Below are positions 38,811-51,029 of a stretch of DNA of 64,000 bases, piece after piece (position 1 is the first letter of the stretch; every line of letters starts with the position of its first letter). The notes beneath the pieces were generated by a model. That model did not search any database. It was not told the origin of the DNA and saw only the letters and a list, made by a program, of their open reading frames with translations. Both the position numbers and the translations under genes were made by a program. Source of the stretch: Staphylococcus lutrae. Lineage in GTDB: Bacteria > Bacillota > Bacilli > Staphylococcales > Staphylococcaceae. Location of the stretch: assembly GCF_002101335.1 (NCBI RefSeq), contig NZ_CP020773.1, forward strand, positions 1,984,001 to 2,048,000, read 5' to 3'.

Positions 38811-39293
38811 GTGAAAGTAGCAGTCATTATGGGGAGTTCTTCTGATTGGGAAATGATGAAAGAAGCGTGTGCCATGTTAGAAGAATTTAAAATTCCATAC
38901 GATCAAAAAGTTGTTTCTGCGCATCGTACACCACATATGATGGTTGATTTTGCATCGAATGCACGAAAAAATGGTTATTCCGTTATTATTGCAGGCGCAG
39001 GTGGTGCGGCGCATTTGCCTGGCATGGTCGCATCTATGACGACATTGCCAGTGATTGGTGTACCGATTGAATCGAAAAGTTTGAAAGGGCTTGATTCTTT
39101 ACTTTCAATTGTTCAAATGCCTGGAGGAATTCCAGTGGCGACCACGGCCATTGGTCAAGCGGGTGCAAAAAATGCAGGTATTTTAGCGGCTCGAATGATT
39201 GGAATGGCTGATCAGGCGGTGCAAAAACGTCTTGAAGCATACGAGCAATCACTCGTTGAGAAAGTAGAGGCGATGCAAGATGACCTTCAATAA
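38811..39293 (+). CDS. purE: PurE, N5-CAIR mutase
   Basis: Moves the carboxyl group of N5-CAIR to give CAIR in purine synthesis; 160 residues. The signature [14 protein letters not shown] opens the protein, with SAHRTPHMM near 42 and [15 protein letters not shown] near 67. The start is GTG, chosen because AAAGGG lies about eight bases upstream and the length then matches the family. First gene of the pur operon. Confidence 0.96.
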   Translation: MKVAVIMGSSSDWEMMKEACAMLEEFKIPYDQKVVSAHRTPHMMVDFASNARKNGYSVIIAGAGGAAHLPGMVASMTTLPVIGVPIESKSLKGLDSLLSIVQMPGGIPVATTAIGQAGAKNAGILAARMIGMADQAVQKRLEAYEQSLVEKVEAMQDDLQ

Positions 39294-40413
39294 ATTAAAA
39301 ATCGGTCAAACGATTGGCATCATAGGGGGCGGACAACTCGGAAAAATGATGGCACAATCCGCACAAAAAATGGGTTTTAGGGTCGTTGTGTTGGATCCGG
39401 ATGAGACTTGTCCGAGTCGCTACATTGCACATGTGTTTATTCATGCCGCATACGATGATATGGCGGCGCTAGAGAAATTAGGTCAATTATCGGATGTCAT
39501 CACATACGAATTTGAAAATATTGCGAGTGAACAACTGAAAGAACTCGCAAAAACCTATCATGTGCCACAAGGCTATCAGGCAGTACAACTGTTGCAAGAC
39601 CGTTATACAGAAAAGCAAACGCTTGCACAAGCGGGTACAAAAGTCGTGCCGTTTGTAAAGGTGACAACTGAGGCAGATTTGGATCAGGCAATTCAAACAT
39701 TAGGTTATCCATTGATGTTGAAAACACGTTTTGGAGGGTACGATGGCAAAGGCCAAATTCGTTTGACCTCTGAAGCCCAATTAGAAGAAGCACGGCAGCT
39801 GATTGCACAACAGGAATGCGTTGCAGAACAATTTGTCAATTTGAAGATGGAAGTCTCCTTAACAGTGACAGTGGGAAAAGAAGGGCAGAAAGTTTATTTC
39901 CCATTACAGGAAAATGAACACCGAGATCAAATATTGTTTAAAACAGTCGTCCCGGCACGTTCAGATTTAGCACAAGCCGCAGTGGCGGAAGTTGAAAAAA
40001 TCACACAAGTGGTGCATTTTGTGGGCACGTTCACTGTTGAATTTTTCATCACTGAAGCGCATGAATTATTTGTTAACGAAATTGCACCACGCCCTCACAA
40101 TTCAGGTCATTATTCGATTGAAGCTTGTGATTATTCGCAATTCGACACGCACATTTTAGCTGTAACAGGGCAGCGACTCCCTGAACGGATTGAGCTGTTT
40201 AAGCCGGCAATCATGATGAATTTATTAGGAAAAGATTTAGATTTATTAGAGACAGAATTATTTGAACACCCGGATTGGCATGTCCATCTGTACGGTAAAA
40301 TCACGCGTAAACCTGAACGAAAGATGGGACACTTAACACTTTTGACTGATCATGTGAGCGAGACGGAACAAAAAATCGTTGCTAAATTTGAAGGGAGAGA
40401 CAAATCGAAATGA
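39280..40413 (+). CDS. purK: PurK, N5-CAIR synthetase
   Basis: ATP-grasp enzyme of 377 residues that carboxylates AIR to N5-CAIR, paired with PurE. Visible are the N-terminal [17 protein letters not shown], the ATP-grasp loop [11 protein letters not shown] and the metal-binding [15 protein letters not shown]. It overlaps purE by 14 bases and purC by four. Confidence 0.96.
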   Translation: MTFNKLKIGQTIGIIGGGQLGKMMAQSAQKMGFRVVVLDPDETCPSRYIAHVFIHAAYDDMAALEKLGQLSDVITYEFENIASEQLKELAKTYHVPQGYQAVQLLQDRYTEKQTLAQAGTKVVPFVKVTTEADLDQAIQTLGYPLMLKTRFGGYDGKGQIRLTSEAQLEEARQLIAQQECVAEQFVNLKMEVSLTVTVGKEGQKVYFPLQENEHRDQILFKTVVPARSDLAQAAVAEVEKITQVVHFVGTFTVEFFITEAHELFVNEIAPRPHNSGHYSIEACDYSQFDTHILAVTGQRLPERIELFKPAIMMNLLGKDLDLLETELFEHPDWHVHLYGKITRKPERKMGHLTLLTDHVSETEQKIVAKFEGRDKSK

Positions 40414-41111
40414 GTCTTTTATACGAAGGCAAAGCGAAACGCGTATACGAAACAGAACAACAAGGCTTACTCAGAATTGAATATAAAGATGAAGTGACTG
40501 CTGGAAATGGAGCCAAGAAAGATGCCATGGTTGGCAAAGGTCGCTTGAACAACCAAATTACATCACGCATTTTTGAATATATTCAACAAGAAGGGATAGA
40601 AAGTCATTTTATATCCCAACTTTCAGAGACAGAACAATCTGTAAAAGCGGTAGAAATTATCCCATTAGAAGTTGTTGTACGCAATATTGCGGCGGGGTCT
40701 ATTACGAAGCGTTTAGGGTTTGAAAAAGGGCTTGTTTTTGATTATCCATTTGTAGAATTTTTCTACAAAAATGATGCGCTCAATGATCCGTTGATGACAG
40801 AAGATCATATCAAATTGTTACACCTTGCTGATGATGACACCATTGCCGAGTTAAAAGCACGTGCCTTGCAAGTGAATCAAGCACTAATCAAGCTCATGGA
40901 CGCCATGGGATTGGCATTAGTAGATTTTAAAATTGAGTTCGGTAGAGATCAGGAAGGACACATACTTTTAGCAGATGAGATTTCACCTGATACATGCCGC
41001 ATTTGGGATAAAGCAACGCAAGAAAATTTTGACAAAGATGTATATAGAGAAGAGACCGGTTCTTTAATAGAGACATATCAAACTTTTTTAAATAAATTGG
41101 AGGCACTTTAA
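40410..41111 (+). CDS. purC: PurC, SAICAR synthetase
   Basis: Joins aspartate to CAIR using ATP, giving SAICAR; 233 residues. Typical are [13 protein letters not shown] at the start, [14 protein letters not shown] in the middle and the binding segment LVDFKIEFG followed by [14 protein letters not shown]. It starts at an ATGA overlap with purK. Confidence 0.97.
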   Translation: MSLLYEGKAKRVYETEQQGLLRIEYKDEVTAGNGAKKDAMVGKGRLNNQITSRIFEYIQQEGIESHFISQLSETEQSVKAVEIIPLEVVVRNIAAGSITKRLGFEKGLVFDYPFVEFFYKNDALNDPLMTEDHIKLLHLADDDTIAELKARALQVNQALIKLMDAMGLALVDFKIEFGRDQEGHILLADEISPDTCRIWDKATQENFDKDVYREETGSLIETYQTFLNKLEAL

Positions 41112-41113
41112 TC

Positions 41114-41374
41114 ATGAAAACTATCGAATTACACATCACATTACAACCGCAAGTTTTGGATACGCAAGGACAGGCACTCAACCGTGCTGTGCATGATTTA
41201 GGATACGAACAGGTGAATGACATTCGTGTCGGTAAAGTTTTGTATATGACCGTAGATGAAGCGACGGATGAAGCCGTTCACAATGTCATTACCACTTTGA
41301 GTGAAAAATTATTTGCGAATACCGTGATTGAAGAATACAGTTACAAAGTTTTGGATGAAAAGGAGAATGAATAA
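41114..41374 (+). CDS. purS: PurS, FGAM synthase small subunit
   Basis: An 86-residue accessory subunit of the three-part FGAM synthase (PurS, PurQ, PurL); it bridges PurQ and PurL so that ammonia can pass. The pattern [20 protein letters not shown], then [10 protein letters not shown], is typical. It starts two bases after the purC stop, and its end carries the purQ ribosome-binding site. Confidence 0.96.
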   Translation: MKTIELHITLQPQVLDTQGQALNRAVHDLGYEQVNDIRVGKVLYMTVDEATDEAVHNVITTLSEKLFANTVIEEYSYKVLDEKENE

Positions 41375-41375
41375 T

Positions 41376-42047
41376 ATGAAATTCGCTGTCCTTAGATTCC
41401 CGGGTTCAAACTGCGACCGTGATATGTATAATGCTGCATTAAAGTCAGGCGTTGATGCGGAATATGTCGATTATCGAGAGACATCATTATCAGGGTTTGA
41501 TGGTGTATTGATTCCAGGAGGATTTTCCTTTGGTGACTATTTACGTTCGGGTGCAGTCGCAAGTGTTGCCCCTGTGATAAAAGAGGTCAAACGATTGGCT
41601 GAGGAAGGAAAACCAGTACTGGGTGTTTGTAATGGCTTTCAAATTCTGACAGAAATAGGATTATTACCAGGTGCATTATTACATAACGATTCGCACTTGT
41701 TCGTCAGCCGCAATGAACGTTTAAAAATCGTCAATAATCAAACGCCGTTTACAAAAAGCTACAACAAGGATGAAGAGGTTGTCTATCCTGTTGCCCATGG
41801 TGAAGGTCATTATTATTGTACGGATGAAATCTATGAAGCACTTGTGGCAAATAACCAAATCATTTTAAAGTATGTGGACAATCCAAACGGTTCATATGAA
41901 GATATTGCAGGTATTGTTAATGAAACAGGTAACGTTTGTGGGATGATGCCACATCCAGAGCGTGCATTAGAAGCGATTTTAGGTACAGACAGTGGTGTGA
42001 AATTATTTGAATCAATGGTCAATAGTTGGAGGGAACAAAATGCCTAA
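41376..42047 (+). CDS. purQ: PurQ, FGAM synthase glutaminase subunit
   Basis: Class I glutamine amidotransferase of 223 residues that delivers ammonia to PurL. The nucleophile Cys is in [12 protein letters not shown] near 86, and the His/Glu pair is in [12 protein letters not shown] near 195. The opening [12 protein letters not shown] is conserved. The chosen ATG is the one following AAAGGAG inside purS; a longer frame would overlap purS needlessly. Confidence 0.97.
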   Translation: MKFAVLRFPGSNCDRDMYNAALKSGVDAEYVDYRETSLSGFDGVLIPGGFSFGDYLRSGAVASVAPVIKEVKRLAEEGKPVLGVCNGFQILTEIGLLPGALLHNDSHLFVSRNERLKIVNNQTPFTKSYNKDEEVVYPVAHGEGHYYCTDEIYEALVANNQIILKYVDNPNGSYEDIAGIVNETGNVCGMMPHPERALEAILGTDSGVKLFESMVNSWREQNA

Positions 42048-44229
42048 ATTTTTAGAACCGACTGCAGAAGAGGTCAAAATTGAAAAGTTGTATCGTGATA
42101 TGGGATTAAGTGATGCAGAATTCGAAAAAGTAAGTGAAATTTTAGGACGGACACCCAATTTTACCGAAACAGGTATCTTTTCGGTGATGTGGAGTGAGCA
42201 TTGTTCTTACAAACACTCAAAACCATTTTTAAAACAGTTTCCAACAACAGGTGAACATGTTTTGATGGGACCTGGTGAAGGGGCAGGTGTCGTTGATATT
42301 GGCGATAATCAAGCAGTGGTCTTTAAAGTAGAATCGCACAATCATCCCTCTGCCATAGAACCATATCAAGGGGCGGCAACGGGTGTTGGCGGTATTATTC
42401 GTGATATCGTATCGATTGGCGCACGTCCAATTAATTTATTGAACAGCTTACGTTTTGGTGAACTGACAGAAAAAACCAATCGTCGTTTATTACGTGGGGT
42501 TGTCGCAGGCATTGGAGGTTACGGCAACTGTATCGGTATTCCTACAACAGCCGGAGAAATCGAATTCGATGCGCGTTATGACGGAAACCCTCTTGTGAAT
42601 GCGATGTGTGTGGGTGTCATCGACCACGATATGATTCAGAAAGGCACAGCCAAAGGGGTTGGCAATTCAGTCATATATGTTGGTTTAAAAACGGGACGTG
42701 ACGGCATTCACGGGGCGACGTTTGCCTCGGAAGAACTGACAGAAGAAAGTGAAAGCAAACGACCTTCCGTTCAAATTGGTGACCCATTTGTCGGTAAAAA
42801 ATTAATGGAAGCGACACTTGAGGCGATTACTTATGAAGAACTCGTTGGTATTCAAGATATGGGGGCAGCGGGTTTGACGTCATCATCATCAGAAATGGCG
42901 GCGAAAGGTGGCAGCGGTATTCATCTCCAACTTGAAAAAGTACCTGTCCGTGAAGAAGGGATTTCACCTTATGAAATGATGCTATCTGAAACACAAGAGC
43001 GCATGTTACTTGTTGTTAAAAAAGGAACAGAACAAAAGTTTTTAGATTTGTTTGATTATCATGAATTAGATAGTGCAGTGATCGGCGAAGTGACAGACAC
43101 AAACCGCTTTGTATTAACGTATGAAGGTGAAGTGTTTGCTGATATTCCAGTAGAACCTCTTGCTGATGAAGCACCAGTCTATATTCTTGAAGGTGAGCCA
43201 TTACAACATGATGCGTCACCGAATCGTTATGATGATATTGATGTGAATGATGTGTTTGAACGCCTATTAACGCATCCGACCATCGCATCTAAGCATTATT
43301 TATATGATCAGTATGACCAACAAGTGGGGGCGAATACGATTGTTAAACCAGGACTTCAAGCTTCAGTCGTACGCGTTGAAGGAACGAATAAAGCGATTGC
43401 TTCAACGATTGATGGTGAAGCGCGGTATGTTTTTAACGATCCATACGAAGGCGGCAAAATGGTTGTAGCCGAAGCTTATCGAAATTTAATCGCAGTTGGT
43501 GCTAAACCACTTGCAATGACAGACTGTCTTAACTATGGTTCGCCGGAGAAAAAACATATTTATCAACAATTAGCAGACTCTACTCGAGGAATGGCAGAGG
43601 CATGTGAAGTATTAGCGACACCTGTCGTATCGGGGAATGTTTCTTTGTATAACGAAACACGTACATCTTCTATTTTCCCAACGCCAGTAGTTGGAATGGT
43701 CGGTTTGATTGAAGATATTCAGTTCTTACAAACATATCACCCTAGCGCTGGAGATACACTTTATGTCATTGGTGAAACGACAGACAGTTATGGCGGTAGT
43801 CAAATTGAAAAATTATTATATCAAGATGTGAATCATGAAATTGAACACCTAGATTTATCAAATGAAGTCAAAAAAGGTGAAGCTATCCGTTCAGCAATCC
43901 GCGAAGGTGTGATTTCACATACACAAACAGTCGGTAAAGGTGGATTACTCATTACGCTTGCAAGAATCAGTGCACACTACGGCTTAGGTATCGATGCACA
44001 AGTGGACCTGACAGACGGCCAGTTGTTTAGTGAGACACAAGGGCGCTATATTGTTGCGGTAAAAGAAGGACAAACATTAAATATTGAGCGTGCTACACCA
44101 ATCGGAACTTTAACTGACACAGATGAATTTAAAGTCGTCGCACAAAAGAGTATTATCGAACGTCGTACATCCGAACTTAAACGTGAATGGGAAGGAGCTA
44201 TTGAGTCATGTATGACATCCGTGGACTAA
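42040..44229 (+). CDS. purL: PurL, FGAM synthase large subunit
   Basis: ATP-dependent synthase subunit of 729 residues, the small-type PurL that needs PurS and PurQ. Visible are [16 protein letters not shown] near 48, [20 protein letters not shown] near 90 with the catalytic His, [17 protein letters not shown] near 275 and [13 protein letters not shown]. The start follows GGAGGG and overlaps purQ by eight bases. Confidence 0.97.
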   Translation: MPKFLEPTAEEVKIEKLYRDMGLSDAEFEKVSEILGRTPNFTETGIFSVMWSEHCSYKHSKPFLKQFPTTGEHVLMGPGEGAGVVDIGDNQAVVFKVESHNHPSAIEPYQGAATGVGGIIRDIVSIGARPINLLNSLRFGELTEKTNRRLLRGVVAGIGGYGNCIGIPTTAGEIEFDARYDGNPLVNAMCVGVIDHDMIQKGTAKGVGNSVIYVGLKTGRDGIHGATFASEELTEESESKRPSVQIGDPFVGKKLMEATLEAITYEELVGIQDMGAAGLTSSSSEMAAKGGSGIHLQLEKVPVREEGISPYEMMLSETQERMLLVVKKGTEQKFLDLFDYHELDSAVIGEVTDTNRFVLTYEGEVFADIPVEPLADEAPVYILEGEPLQHDASPNRYDDIDVNDVFERLLTHPTIASKHYLYDQYDQQVGANTIVKPGLQASVVRVEGTNKAIASTIDGEARYVFNDPYEGGKMVVAEAYRNLIAVGAKPLAMTDCLNYGSPEKKHIYQQLADSTRGMAEACEVLATPVVSGNVSLYNETRTSSIFPTPVVGMVGLIEDIQFLQTYHPSAGDTLYVIGETTDSYGGSQIEKLLYQDVNHEIEHLDLSNEVKKGEAIRSAIREGVISHTQTVGKGGLLITLARISAHYGLGIDAQVDLTDGQLFSETQGRYIVAVKEGQTLNIERATPIGTLTDTDEFKVVAQKSIIERRTSELKREWEGAIESCMTSVD

Positions 44230-45629
44230 ATGAAGAATGTGGGATATTCGGAATATGGAATCATCCACATGCCGCATATCTGACGTATATGGCATTACAC
44301 AGTCTACAACATCGAGGCCAAGAAGGTGCGGGCATTGTTTGCTCGAATGGAAAGCAATTGTTTGGTGCACGTGGGATGGGCTTATTAACAGAAGCCATTT
44401 CAGAAGAGCAGCTCCATTCATTACAGTCATACCCTAATGCGATCGGGCATGTTCGTTATGCCACGACGGGCGCGAGTGAGATTTCTAATGTACAGCCCTT
44501 TCTGTTTAAACACTCCAAAGGGGATTTAGGTTTAGCACATAATGGTAATTTAACGAATGCACATCAGATTCGTTTGGCTATCGAAGCAATGGGAGGGATT
44601 TTTCAAACAACAAGTGATTCAGAAGTGTTAGCGCATCTTCTGATTAAAGGGAAATCCAGCCAAATTAAAACGAATCAAAAAGCAGCATTGAATCAAGTTA
44701 AAGGGGCATTCAGTTGTGTCATTTTAAATGAAAATCAACTGACAGTCACACGTGATCAATGTGGCGTTCGTCCGCTGATGCTTGGAAAAGTGGATGGTGC
44801 TTATTGTGTTGCGAGTGAGACCTGTGCATTTACAGCCATTGGTGCGGAGTACATCCGTGATATCGAACCAGGTGAGTTGATTACATTCTCGAATGACAAT
44901 GACGTCGATTATGATATGTATTCACATGATATTGATCATCGAATGTGTGCGATGGAATACATTTATTTTGCGCGTCCGGATTCTGAATTCAACAAGCATT
45001 CGATTTATAATGTTAGAAAAGCATTAGGTCGAAAATTGGCTGAAGAAATGGGTGTAGATGCGGACATTGTCATCGGTGTTCCAGATTCTTCATTACAAGC
45101 GGCAAAAGGTTTTTCTGAACAGACAGGTATTCCGAATGAACAAGGGTTGCTTAAAAACAGGTACATCGGGCGGACTTTCATTACGCCAGATCAAAGTGTG
45201 AGAGAACGTCAAGTGCGAATGAAACATGCACCGATACGTGACGTCATTGAAGGGAAACGTGTCGTTGTCATTGATGATTCCATTGTCCGTGGCACGACGA
45301 GTAAATACATTGTCAAAGCGTTGAAAATGGCAGGTGCAAAAGAAGTGCATATGGGTATTTCCTCACCTCCACTAAAAGATCCATGTTATTACGGAATTGA
45401 TGTTTCTACACATGCGGAATTAATGGCTGCACAACATAGTGTGGATGAAATTCGACAAATGATTGGTGCGGATTCACTGACGTATTTATCTGTTGAAGGC
45501 ATGCATGAAGTTTTTAGAGCACATGGTTCTAAAGGGGAATGTAATGCGTGTTTCACTGGACAATACCCAATTGAAATTGTAGATCATGAATTACCAGAAC
45601 AAAAGGAAATGAAAAGAAGAGGAGTGTAA
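44208..45629 (+). CDS. purF: PurF, amidophosphoribosyltransferase
   Basis: First committed enzyme of purine synthesis; transfers glutamine-derived ammonia to PRPP. Of 473 residues, the first ten form a short propeptide before the nucleophile Cys11 ([10 protein letters not shown]). The PRPP loop is [13 protein letters not shown] near 344, and a C-terminal cysteine pattern ([13 protein letters not shown]) is visible. It overlaps the purL end by 22 bases; GGAAGGAG lies upstream. Confidence 0.97.
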   Translation: MYDIRGLNEECGIFGIWNHPHAAYLTYMALHSLQHRGQEGAGIVCSNGKQLFGARGMGLLTEAISEEQLHSLQSYPNAIGHVRYATTGASEISNVQPFLFKHSKGDLGLAHNGNLTNAHQIRLAIEAMGGIFQTTSDSEVLAHLLIKGKSSQIKTNQKAALNQVKGAFSCVILNENQLTVTRDQCGVRPLMLGKVDGAYCVASETCAFTAIGAEYIRDIEPGELITFSNDNDVDYDMYSHDIDHRMCAMEYIYFARPDSEFNKHSIYNVRKALGRKLAEEMGVDADIVIGVPDSSLQAAKGFSEQTGIPNEQGLLKNRYIGRTFITPDQSVRERQVRMKHAPIRDVIEGKRVVVIDDSIVRGTTSKYIVKALKMAGAKEVHMGISSPPLKDPCYYGIDVSTHAELMAAQHSVDEIRQMIGADSLTYLSVEGMHEVFRAHGSKGECNACFTGQYPIEIVDHELPEQKEMKRRGV

Positions 45630-45632
45630 CCC

Positions 45633-46664
45633 ATGGCGGAATCATATAAAAAAGCAGGCGTAGACATTGAAGCGGGTTATGAAGCAGTAAAGCGGATGTC
45701 AAGCCATGTTGAACGGACAATGCGTAAAGAGGTCATCGGTGGTTTAGGCGGCTTTGGAGCGACATTTGATTTATCGCAACTTGATATGAAAGCCCCTGTT
45801 CTTGTATCGGGGACTGACGGGGTGGGCACGAAATTGAAACTTGCGATCGATTACGATAAGCATGACACCATTGGTATTGACGCTGTTGCAATGTGTGTTA
45901 ATGACATTTTAACGACAGGTGCTGAGCCACTTTATTTCTTGGATTACATCGCAACAAATAAAGTTGTACCAGAAGTCATTGAGCAAATTGTTAAAGGGAT
46001 TAGTGATGGGTGTGTCGAAACGAATACAGCGCTGATTGGCGGTGAAACGGCAGAAATGGGCGAAATGTATCATGAAGGGGAATATGATGTCGCTGGTTTT
46101 GCTGTAGGTGCCGTTGAAAAAGAGGACTATATCGATGGTTCAAAAGTTGAAACAGGTGATGTAATCATTGGTCTCGCATCGAACGGGATTCACTCGAATG
46201 GTTATAGTCTTGTCCGCCGTATTGTTGCCGAGTCAGGTATCCAAGTTGAAAATACATTTGAAGGGGAACAATCATATTTAGATGTTTTGTTAACACCGAC
46301 TGCATTATATGTGTCTCCTGTTCTCGCATTGAAGAAAGACGTTCAAATTAAAGCGATGACACATATTACAGGGGGCGGCTTTTATGAAAATATTCCGAGA
46401 GCTTTACCAAAAGGGAAAACGGCAGTTGTAAACACTGAGTCCTTCCCGACACCTGCAATTTTTGATTGGTTACAACAACAAGGTCAAATAGAAACAGATG
46501 AAATGTATCATATTTTTAACATGGGGATTGGCTTTACACTTGTGATTTCACCTGAAGACGAAGAAAAAGCACACAAAATCTTGAAAAATGCGAATGTTGA
46601 TGCTTATACAATTGGTTATATCACCGAAGAAGCACAACCCATTCGCTTAACGGAGGCATTATAG
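45633..46664 (+). CDS. purM: PurM, AIR synthetase
   Basis: Closes the imidazole ring (FGAM to AIR) using ATP; 343 residues. Typical are [12 protein letters not shown] near 40, [16 protein letters not shown] near 57, [20 protein letters not shown] near 134 and [15 protein letters not shown] near 244. GAGGAG precedes the ATG. Confidence 0.97.
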   Translation: MAESYKKAGVDIEAGYEAVKRMSSHVERTMRKEVIGGLGGFGATFDLSQLDMKAPVLVSGTDGVGTKLKLAIDYDKHDTIGIDAVAMCVNDILTTGAEPLYFLDYIATNKVVPEVIEQIVKGISDGCVETNTALIGGETAEMGEMYHEGEYDVAGFAVGAVEKEDYIDGSKVETGDVIIGLASNGIHSNGYSLVRRIVAESGIQVENTFEGEQSYLDVLLTPTALYVSPVLALKKDVQIKAMTHITGGGFYENIPRALPKGKTAVVNTESFPTPAIFDWLQQQGQIETDEMYHIFNMGIGFTLVISPEDEEKAHKILKNANVDAYTIGYITEEAQPIRLTEAL

Positions 46665-47230
46665 TGGTAAAAATCGCGATTTTTGCATCTGGTTCTGGGA
46701 CGAACTTTGATAATATTATGGCGCATGTGGCATCTGGTGAACTTGCACATATTGAAGTGACCGCATTATATACGGATCAACCTAAAGCAGCGTGTATTGC
46801 ATTGGCAGAAGCCCGTCAAATTCCGGTACATGCCTATGAACCGCATCGTTTTGAGTCTAAAGTTGCTTACGAAACAGCAGTATTGAATCAATTGCGCGCA
46901 GAAAATGTGGAATGGATTGTCTTAGCGGGGTATATGCGTTTAATCGGAGAGACGTTATTAGCTGCATATGAAGGGCAAATTTTAAACATTCATCCGTCAT
47001 TATTACCCAAATATAAAGGGAAGAATGCAGTTGGACAGGCGTTGAACAGTGGGGATAAAGTCACAGGAACGACGGTACACTATGTGGATGCTGGGATGGA
47101 CACAGGTCAAATGATTGAACAGCGCACATGTCCGATTTATGAAGACGATACACAAGAAAAATTAGAAGCGCGTATTAAGTCATTGGAATATGCGTTGTAT
47201 CCAGCAGTGATTAAGAAGATTATTCGATAA
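46664..47230 (+). CDS. purN: PurN, GAR transformylase
   Basis: Adds a formyl group from 10-formyl-THF to GAR; 188 residues. Conserved features are [13 protein letters not shown] at the start, [13 protein letters not shown] near 86, and [20 protein letters not shown] near 106 with the catalytic Asn/His. Starts at GTG, sharing one base with the purM stop, after GGAGG. Confidence 0.96.
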   Translation: MVKIAIFASGSGTNFDNIMAHVASGELAHIEVTALYTDQPKAACIALAEARQIPVHAYEPHRFESKVAYETAVLNQLRAENVEWIVLAGYMRLIGETLLAAYEGQILNIHPSLLPKYKGKNAVGQALNSGDKVTGTTVHYVDAGMDTGQMIEQRTCPIYEDDTQEKLEARIKSLEYALYPAVIKKIIR

Positions 47231-47246
47231 GGAGTTATCACCAATC

Positions 47247-48725
47247 ATGAAAAAAGCAATTTTAAGTGTTTCAGATAAAACAGGTATTGTTGATTTTGCC
47301 AAAGCACTGGTGGCAGCAGGGTATGAACTTTATTCGACAGGCGGCACATTTCGTGCAATCGATGAAGCGGGAATTACTGTGAATTCTGTTTCAGAACTTA
47401 CACGGTTTGAAGAAATTATGGACGGTCGTGTTAAAACTTTACATCCAGCAGTACATGGAGGAATTTTAGCAGATCGTGACAAACCAGAACACCTTGAACA
47501 GTTGAATCAGCAAAATATTGATTTAATCGATATGGTTGTCGTGAATTTATATCCATTTCAAGAGACGGTTAAAAACCCAGAGGTCACAGAAATGGATGCC
47601 ATTGAAAATATTGATATCGGTGGTCCGACAATGTTACGTGCCGCAGCTAAAAATTTCAAGCATGTGACAACAGTTGTTGATCCAAGCGACTATGAAGAAA
47701 TCATTACACGAATTCAACAAAATGAACTGGATGAAGCATTCAGAAAAGCATTAATGCTTAAAGTGTTTCAACATACTTTTGAATATGACCAAGCCATCGC
47801 TCAATTTTTCGGTCAACAACAAGAGCAGTTACGCTATGGGGAAAATCCACAACAATCCGCATCATTTATTCGTACGTCCACAGCGAGAAATACGATTGCA
47901 GGTGCCTATCAACATCATGGTAAACAATTGAGCTATAACAATATTAAAGATGCTGATGCGGCGTTAAACCTCGTGAAACAATTTGATCAACCTGCCGCTG
48001 TTGCTGTTAAACACATGAACCCATGTGGCGTGGGGACTGGTGCAAACATACATGAAGCATACAAACATGCATATGAAGCGGATAGCCAATCGATTTTTGG
48101 TGGCATTGTTGCATTAAATAGACCGGTGACAGCCGCACTTGCTGAAGATTTACATGCGATATTTTTAGAAGTTGTGATTGCACCACAATTTGAACCGGAA
48201 GCATTAGATATTTTAAAACAAAAGAAAAACATTCGTTTACTTGAAATTGAGATGACGCTTGAAGCAGATAAAACAGAATTTGTCTCAGTATCAGGCGGCT
48301 ATCTCGTACAAGATAAGGACTTATTTGAAGTTGAACCGGATGAGATGACGGTTGTGACTGAGGTTGCACCAACTGATGCGCAATGGCGTGCGTTATTATT
48401 GGCTTGGAAAGTTGTCAAATCAGTTAAAAGTAACGCGATTGTGCTTGCTAACGAGCAGCAAACGGTGGGGATTGGCGCTGGACAAATGAATCGTGTCGGT
48501 GCAGCGAAGATTGCGATTGAACGCGCAATTGAAATGAATGACCATGTCGTTCTCGCTTCGGATGGCTTCTTCCCAATGAGTGATACCGTTGAAACAGCGG
48601 CTAAAGCAGGAGTCAAAGCGATTATTCAACCGGGCGGCTCTATTAAAGATCAAGATTCAATAGAGATGGCCAACCATTATGGCATCGCTATGGTCACTAC
48701 AGGCATGCGTCATTTTAAACATTAG
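47247..48725 (+). CDS. purH: PurH, AICAR transformylase / IMP cyclohydrolase
   Basis: Carries out the last two steps to IMP; 492 residues. The N-terminal cyclohydrolase has [16 protein letters not shown] and [20 protein letters not shown]. The C-terminal transformylase has [13 protein letters not shown] near 196, [12 protein letters not shown] near 253 and [15 protein letters not shown] near 434. Uses the same formyl donor as PurN, made by FolD next door. Confidence 0.97.
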   Translation: MKKAILSVSDKTGIVDFAKALVAAGYELYSTGGTFRAIDEAGITVNSVSELTRFEEIMDGRVKTLHPAVHGGILADRDKPEHLEQLNQQNIDLIDMVVVNLYPFQETVKNPEVTEMDAIENIDIGGPTMLRAAAKNFKHVTTVVDPSDYEEIITRIQQNELDEAFRKALMLKVFQHTFEYDQAIAQFFGQQQEQLRYGENPQQSASFIRTSTARNTIAGAYQHHGKQLSYNNIKDADAALNLVKQFDQPAAVAVKHMNPCGVGTGANIHEAYKHAYEADSQSIFGGIVALNRPVTAALAEDLHAIFLEVVIAPQFEPEALDILKQKKNIRLLEIEMTLEADKTEFVSVSGGYLVQDKDLFEVEPDEMTVVTEVAPTDAQWRALLLAWKVVKSVKSNAIVLANEQQTVGIGAGQMNRVGAAKIAIERAIEMNDHVVLASDGFFPMSDTVETAAKAGVKAIIQPGGSIKDQDSIEMANHYGIAMVTTGMRHFKH

Positions 48726-48738
48726 AGGAGGTTAATCA

Positions 48739-49992
48739 ATGATGAACGTACTAGTCATCGGTAGTGGGGGGCGCGAACATGCGATTGCTCACAAACTAAA
48801 TCAGTCAGAGTTAGTGACACGAGTTTATGCGATTCCAGGTAATCCCGCGATGTCTCATGTTGCAGAAGTTCATAGTGAAATTGCTGAAAATGATCACCTC
48901 GCAATTGTTGATTTCGCATTATCACATGACATTAAATGGGTGATTATTGGTCCAGAACAGCCGCTTACAGAAGGATTAGCAGATGCATTAAGAAGTTCAA
49001 ATATTAAAGTCTTTGGACCTAATAAAGAAGCCGCACAAATTGAAGGCTCTAAATCATTTGCTAAGCGTTTGATGGCGCAATATCATATTCCAACTGCTGA
49101 ATATCGTGAAATAGATGATAAAAATGAAGCATTGGCATATATTGAAACGTGTGAATTGCCAATTGTTCTTAAAAAAGATGGCCTCGCAGCAGGTAAAGGG
49201 GTTATTATTGCTGAAACACGCGAACAAGCACGTGAAGCTGTGGAAACACTTTATCCAGAACAACAGAGTAAAGTGGTCTTTGAGCAATTTTTAGTTGGAG
49301 AAGAGTTTTCACTTATGACGTTTGTGAATGGTGAGTATGCCGTTCCGTTCGATACCATTGCACAAGATCATAAACGTGCATATGATGGCGATAAAGGCCC
49401 GAATACAGGGGGAATGGGGGCGTACTGCCCTGTACCGCATATGAGTGCGCGTGTCCTTGCTGAAGCAAATGAAAAAATTGCGCAACCGATTGCCCAAGCA
49501 ATGAAAGCAGAAGGATATGATTACTTCGGATTATTGTATATCGGTGCGATTTTAACAGATGAGGGTCCAAAAGTGATTGAATTCAATGCAAGATTTGGGG
49601 ATCCCGAAGCACAAGTTTTACTCACACGTTTAGAAAGTGATCTGATGGCACATATCATTGAATTGGAAGAGAAAGCGCCAATTCATATGAAGTGGAAAGA
49701 CAATGCCGTAGTTGGCGTGATGCTCGCCTCCAAAGGTTATCCGGCTGAGTATGAGAAGGGCGCAAAAGTGACAGGGTTTGAAAATGACCCAGGTTCTTAT
49801 TTTGTCAGTGGTCTAAAACATAATGGTCGTCATTTCATCAATGCGGGGGGCCGTGTGATCTTGGCTATCGGTGAAGGTGAGACGATTGAAGCGGCACAAA
49901 AAGCTGCTTATGCACGTGTAGACAAAATTGAAAGTGATGCCTTGTTTTATCGAAAAGATATTGCCCACAAAGCATTGCGAGATGGATTGTAA
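48739..49992 (+). CDS. purD: PurD, GAR synthetase
   Basis: ATP-grasp ligase of 417 residues joining phosphoribosylamine and glycine. Visible are [15 protein letters not shown] at the start, [15 protein letters not shown] near 74, [13 protein letters not shown] near 142, [14 protein letters not shown] near 218 and [15 protein letters not shown] near 281. AGAGGAGG precedes tandem ATGs at 48739 and 48742; either could start. Last gene of the pur operon. Confidence 0.97.
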   Translation: MMNVLVIGSGGREHAIAHKLNQSELVTRVYAIPGNPAMSHVAEVHSEIAENDHLAIVDFALSHDIKWVIIGPEQPLTEGLADALRSSNIKVFGPNKEAAQIEGSKSFAKRLMAQYHIPTAEYREIDDKNEALAYIETCELPIVLKKDGLAAGKGVIIAETREQAREAVETLYPEQQSKVVFEQFLVGEEFSLMTFVNGEYAVPFDTIAQDHKRAYDGDKGPNTGGMGAYCPVPHMSARVLAEANEKIAQPIAQAMKAEGYDYFGLLYIGAILTDEGPKVIEFNARFGDPEAQVLLTRLESDLMAHIIELEEKAPIHMKWKDNAVVGVMLASKGYPAEYEKGAKVTGFENDPGSYFVSGLKHNGRHFINAGGRVILAIGEGETIEAAQKAAYARVDKIESDALFYRKDIAHKALRDGL

Positions 49993-50011
49993 ATCATACG
50001 TATCATATCGT

Positions 50012-50050
50012 GGCTCAGGACACATTTTATAAATGTCCTGAGCCTCGTTT
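50012..50050 (+). terminator. Terminator of the pur operon
   Basis: Stem GGCTCAGGACACATTT / AAATGTCCTGAGCC with a 2-base bulge, followed by TCGTTTTA, 20 bases after the purD stop. Confidence 0.83.
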
Positions 50051-50127
50051 TACGTTGCTGAAGTATGTGCCGTACAGTGGATAAGAAGGTAGTCAAATGA
50101 GGTTCTATGATGATGTAGATGAAAATG

Positions 50128-50159
50128 AAAATCGGGACTGAATGATGTTCCAGTCCCGA
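50128..50159 (-). terminator. Terminator of the ykoEDC operon
   Basis: Nine-bp stem TCGGGACTG / CAGTCCCGA followed in the minus direction by TTTTCATTTTC. About 80 bases beyond the ykoC stop. Confidence 0.75.
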
Positions 50160-50237
50160 AATATGTCGCGCATCCGCTCGTTACCATCGACCGACCAAAC
50201 CGACACACAAAATAATGGCAATTGTCATGCGTTAACA

Positions 50238-51029
50238 TTAACGTGCGTCTGTGATGCCGGTAATTGGTAAAGTATTTGCGAGGAAGAAGGATGCAAAAAT
50301 GATAATCACGATTACCCCAACAAAAATAAGGTCTTTATAGCTGAAAGGCACGTGATAATAATAAGTACGTGGCCCATCTTTAAATCCTTTTTTCTCCATT
50401 GCGACAGAGAGGCGATGTGCTTTTCTAATGTTTTGACTTAACAATGGAATGAGTAAATGCTTTAAATGTTTGAAGCCGACATAGTTGCGGTTATCAATCA
50501 TTTGATAACGCATTTTTAAAGCATTTCGCAATTGGAATAAAGAGGCTAGCATGAGCGGAATCATTCGAAAAGCAGCCATAAAAGCATACGCGATTTTAGG
50601 TTTGACTTTTAAGTGTTGCATAAAGCTATAAAAGATCATAATGACTTGTGAAGTAAATGCAATCGCCAGTCCTAAATAACTAATTGTCATTGTTCGAAAA
50701 GACAAGTGAAGCCCTCGAACGAGACTTTCCGTACTTATTTTGACAAAACCAAATGTAAGTAATAGATGTTGTCCTTTACCGTAAAAAATCATAAATAACG
50801 ATGAAGTCAGCGCAAAAAATGTCGCGATAAATGTAAAGGTCAGTACGACTCTCCATTTCGTTCCCGCAACGAGTAACATGAAAATCAACATTAAAGTTGC
50901 TAAGTAAATCATAAAATCAAAATGGTGAATAAAAATAATGAAGAAAAAGAGTGCGACACCCACCAATAATTTAGTAACGATATTCACTTGATCCATGAAG
51001 GTATAGCGTGTTTTCCAAGATTCAATCAT
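50238..51029 (-). CDS. ykoC: YkoC-like ECF transporter T component
   Basis: Membrane coupling subunit of 263 residues of an energy-coupling-factor transporter, with about five hydrophobic segments. The cytosolic coupling helices show AFMAAFRMIPLMLASLFQLR near 150 and SVAMEKKGFKDGPRTYY near 204; the A-x-x-x-R/G-type motif (MEKKGF) is the T-component signature. It overlaps ykoD by eight bases. The TPP riboswitch upstream of the operon points to thiamine or a precursor as substrate. Confidence 0.88.
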   Translation of the reverse strand: MIESWKTRYTFMDQVNIVTKLLVGVALFFFIIFIHHFDFMIYLATLMLIFMLLVAGTKWRVVLTFTFIATFFALTSSLFMIFYGKGQHLLLTFGFVKISTESLVRGLHLSFRTMTISYLGLAIAFTSQVIMIFYSFMQHLKVKPKIAYAFMAAFRMIPLMLASLFQLRNALKMRYQMIDNRNYVGFKHLKHLLIPLLSQNIRKAHRLSVAMEKKGFKDGPRTYYYHVPFSYKDLIFVGVIVIIIFASFFLANTLPITGITDAR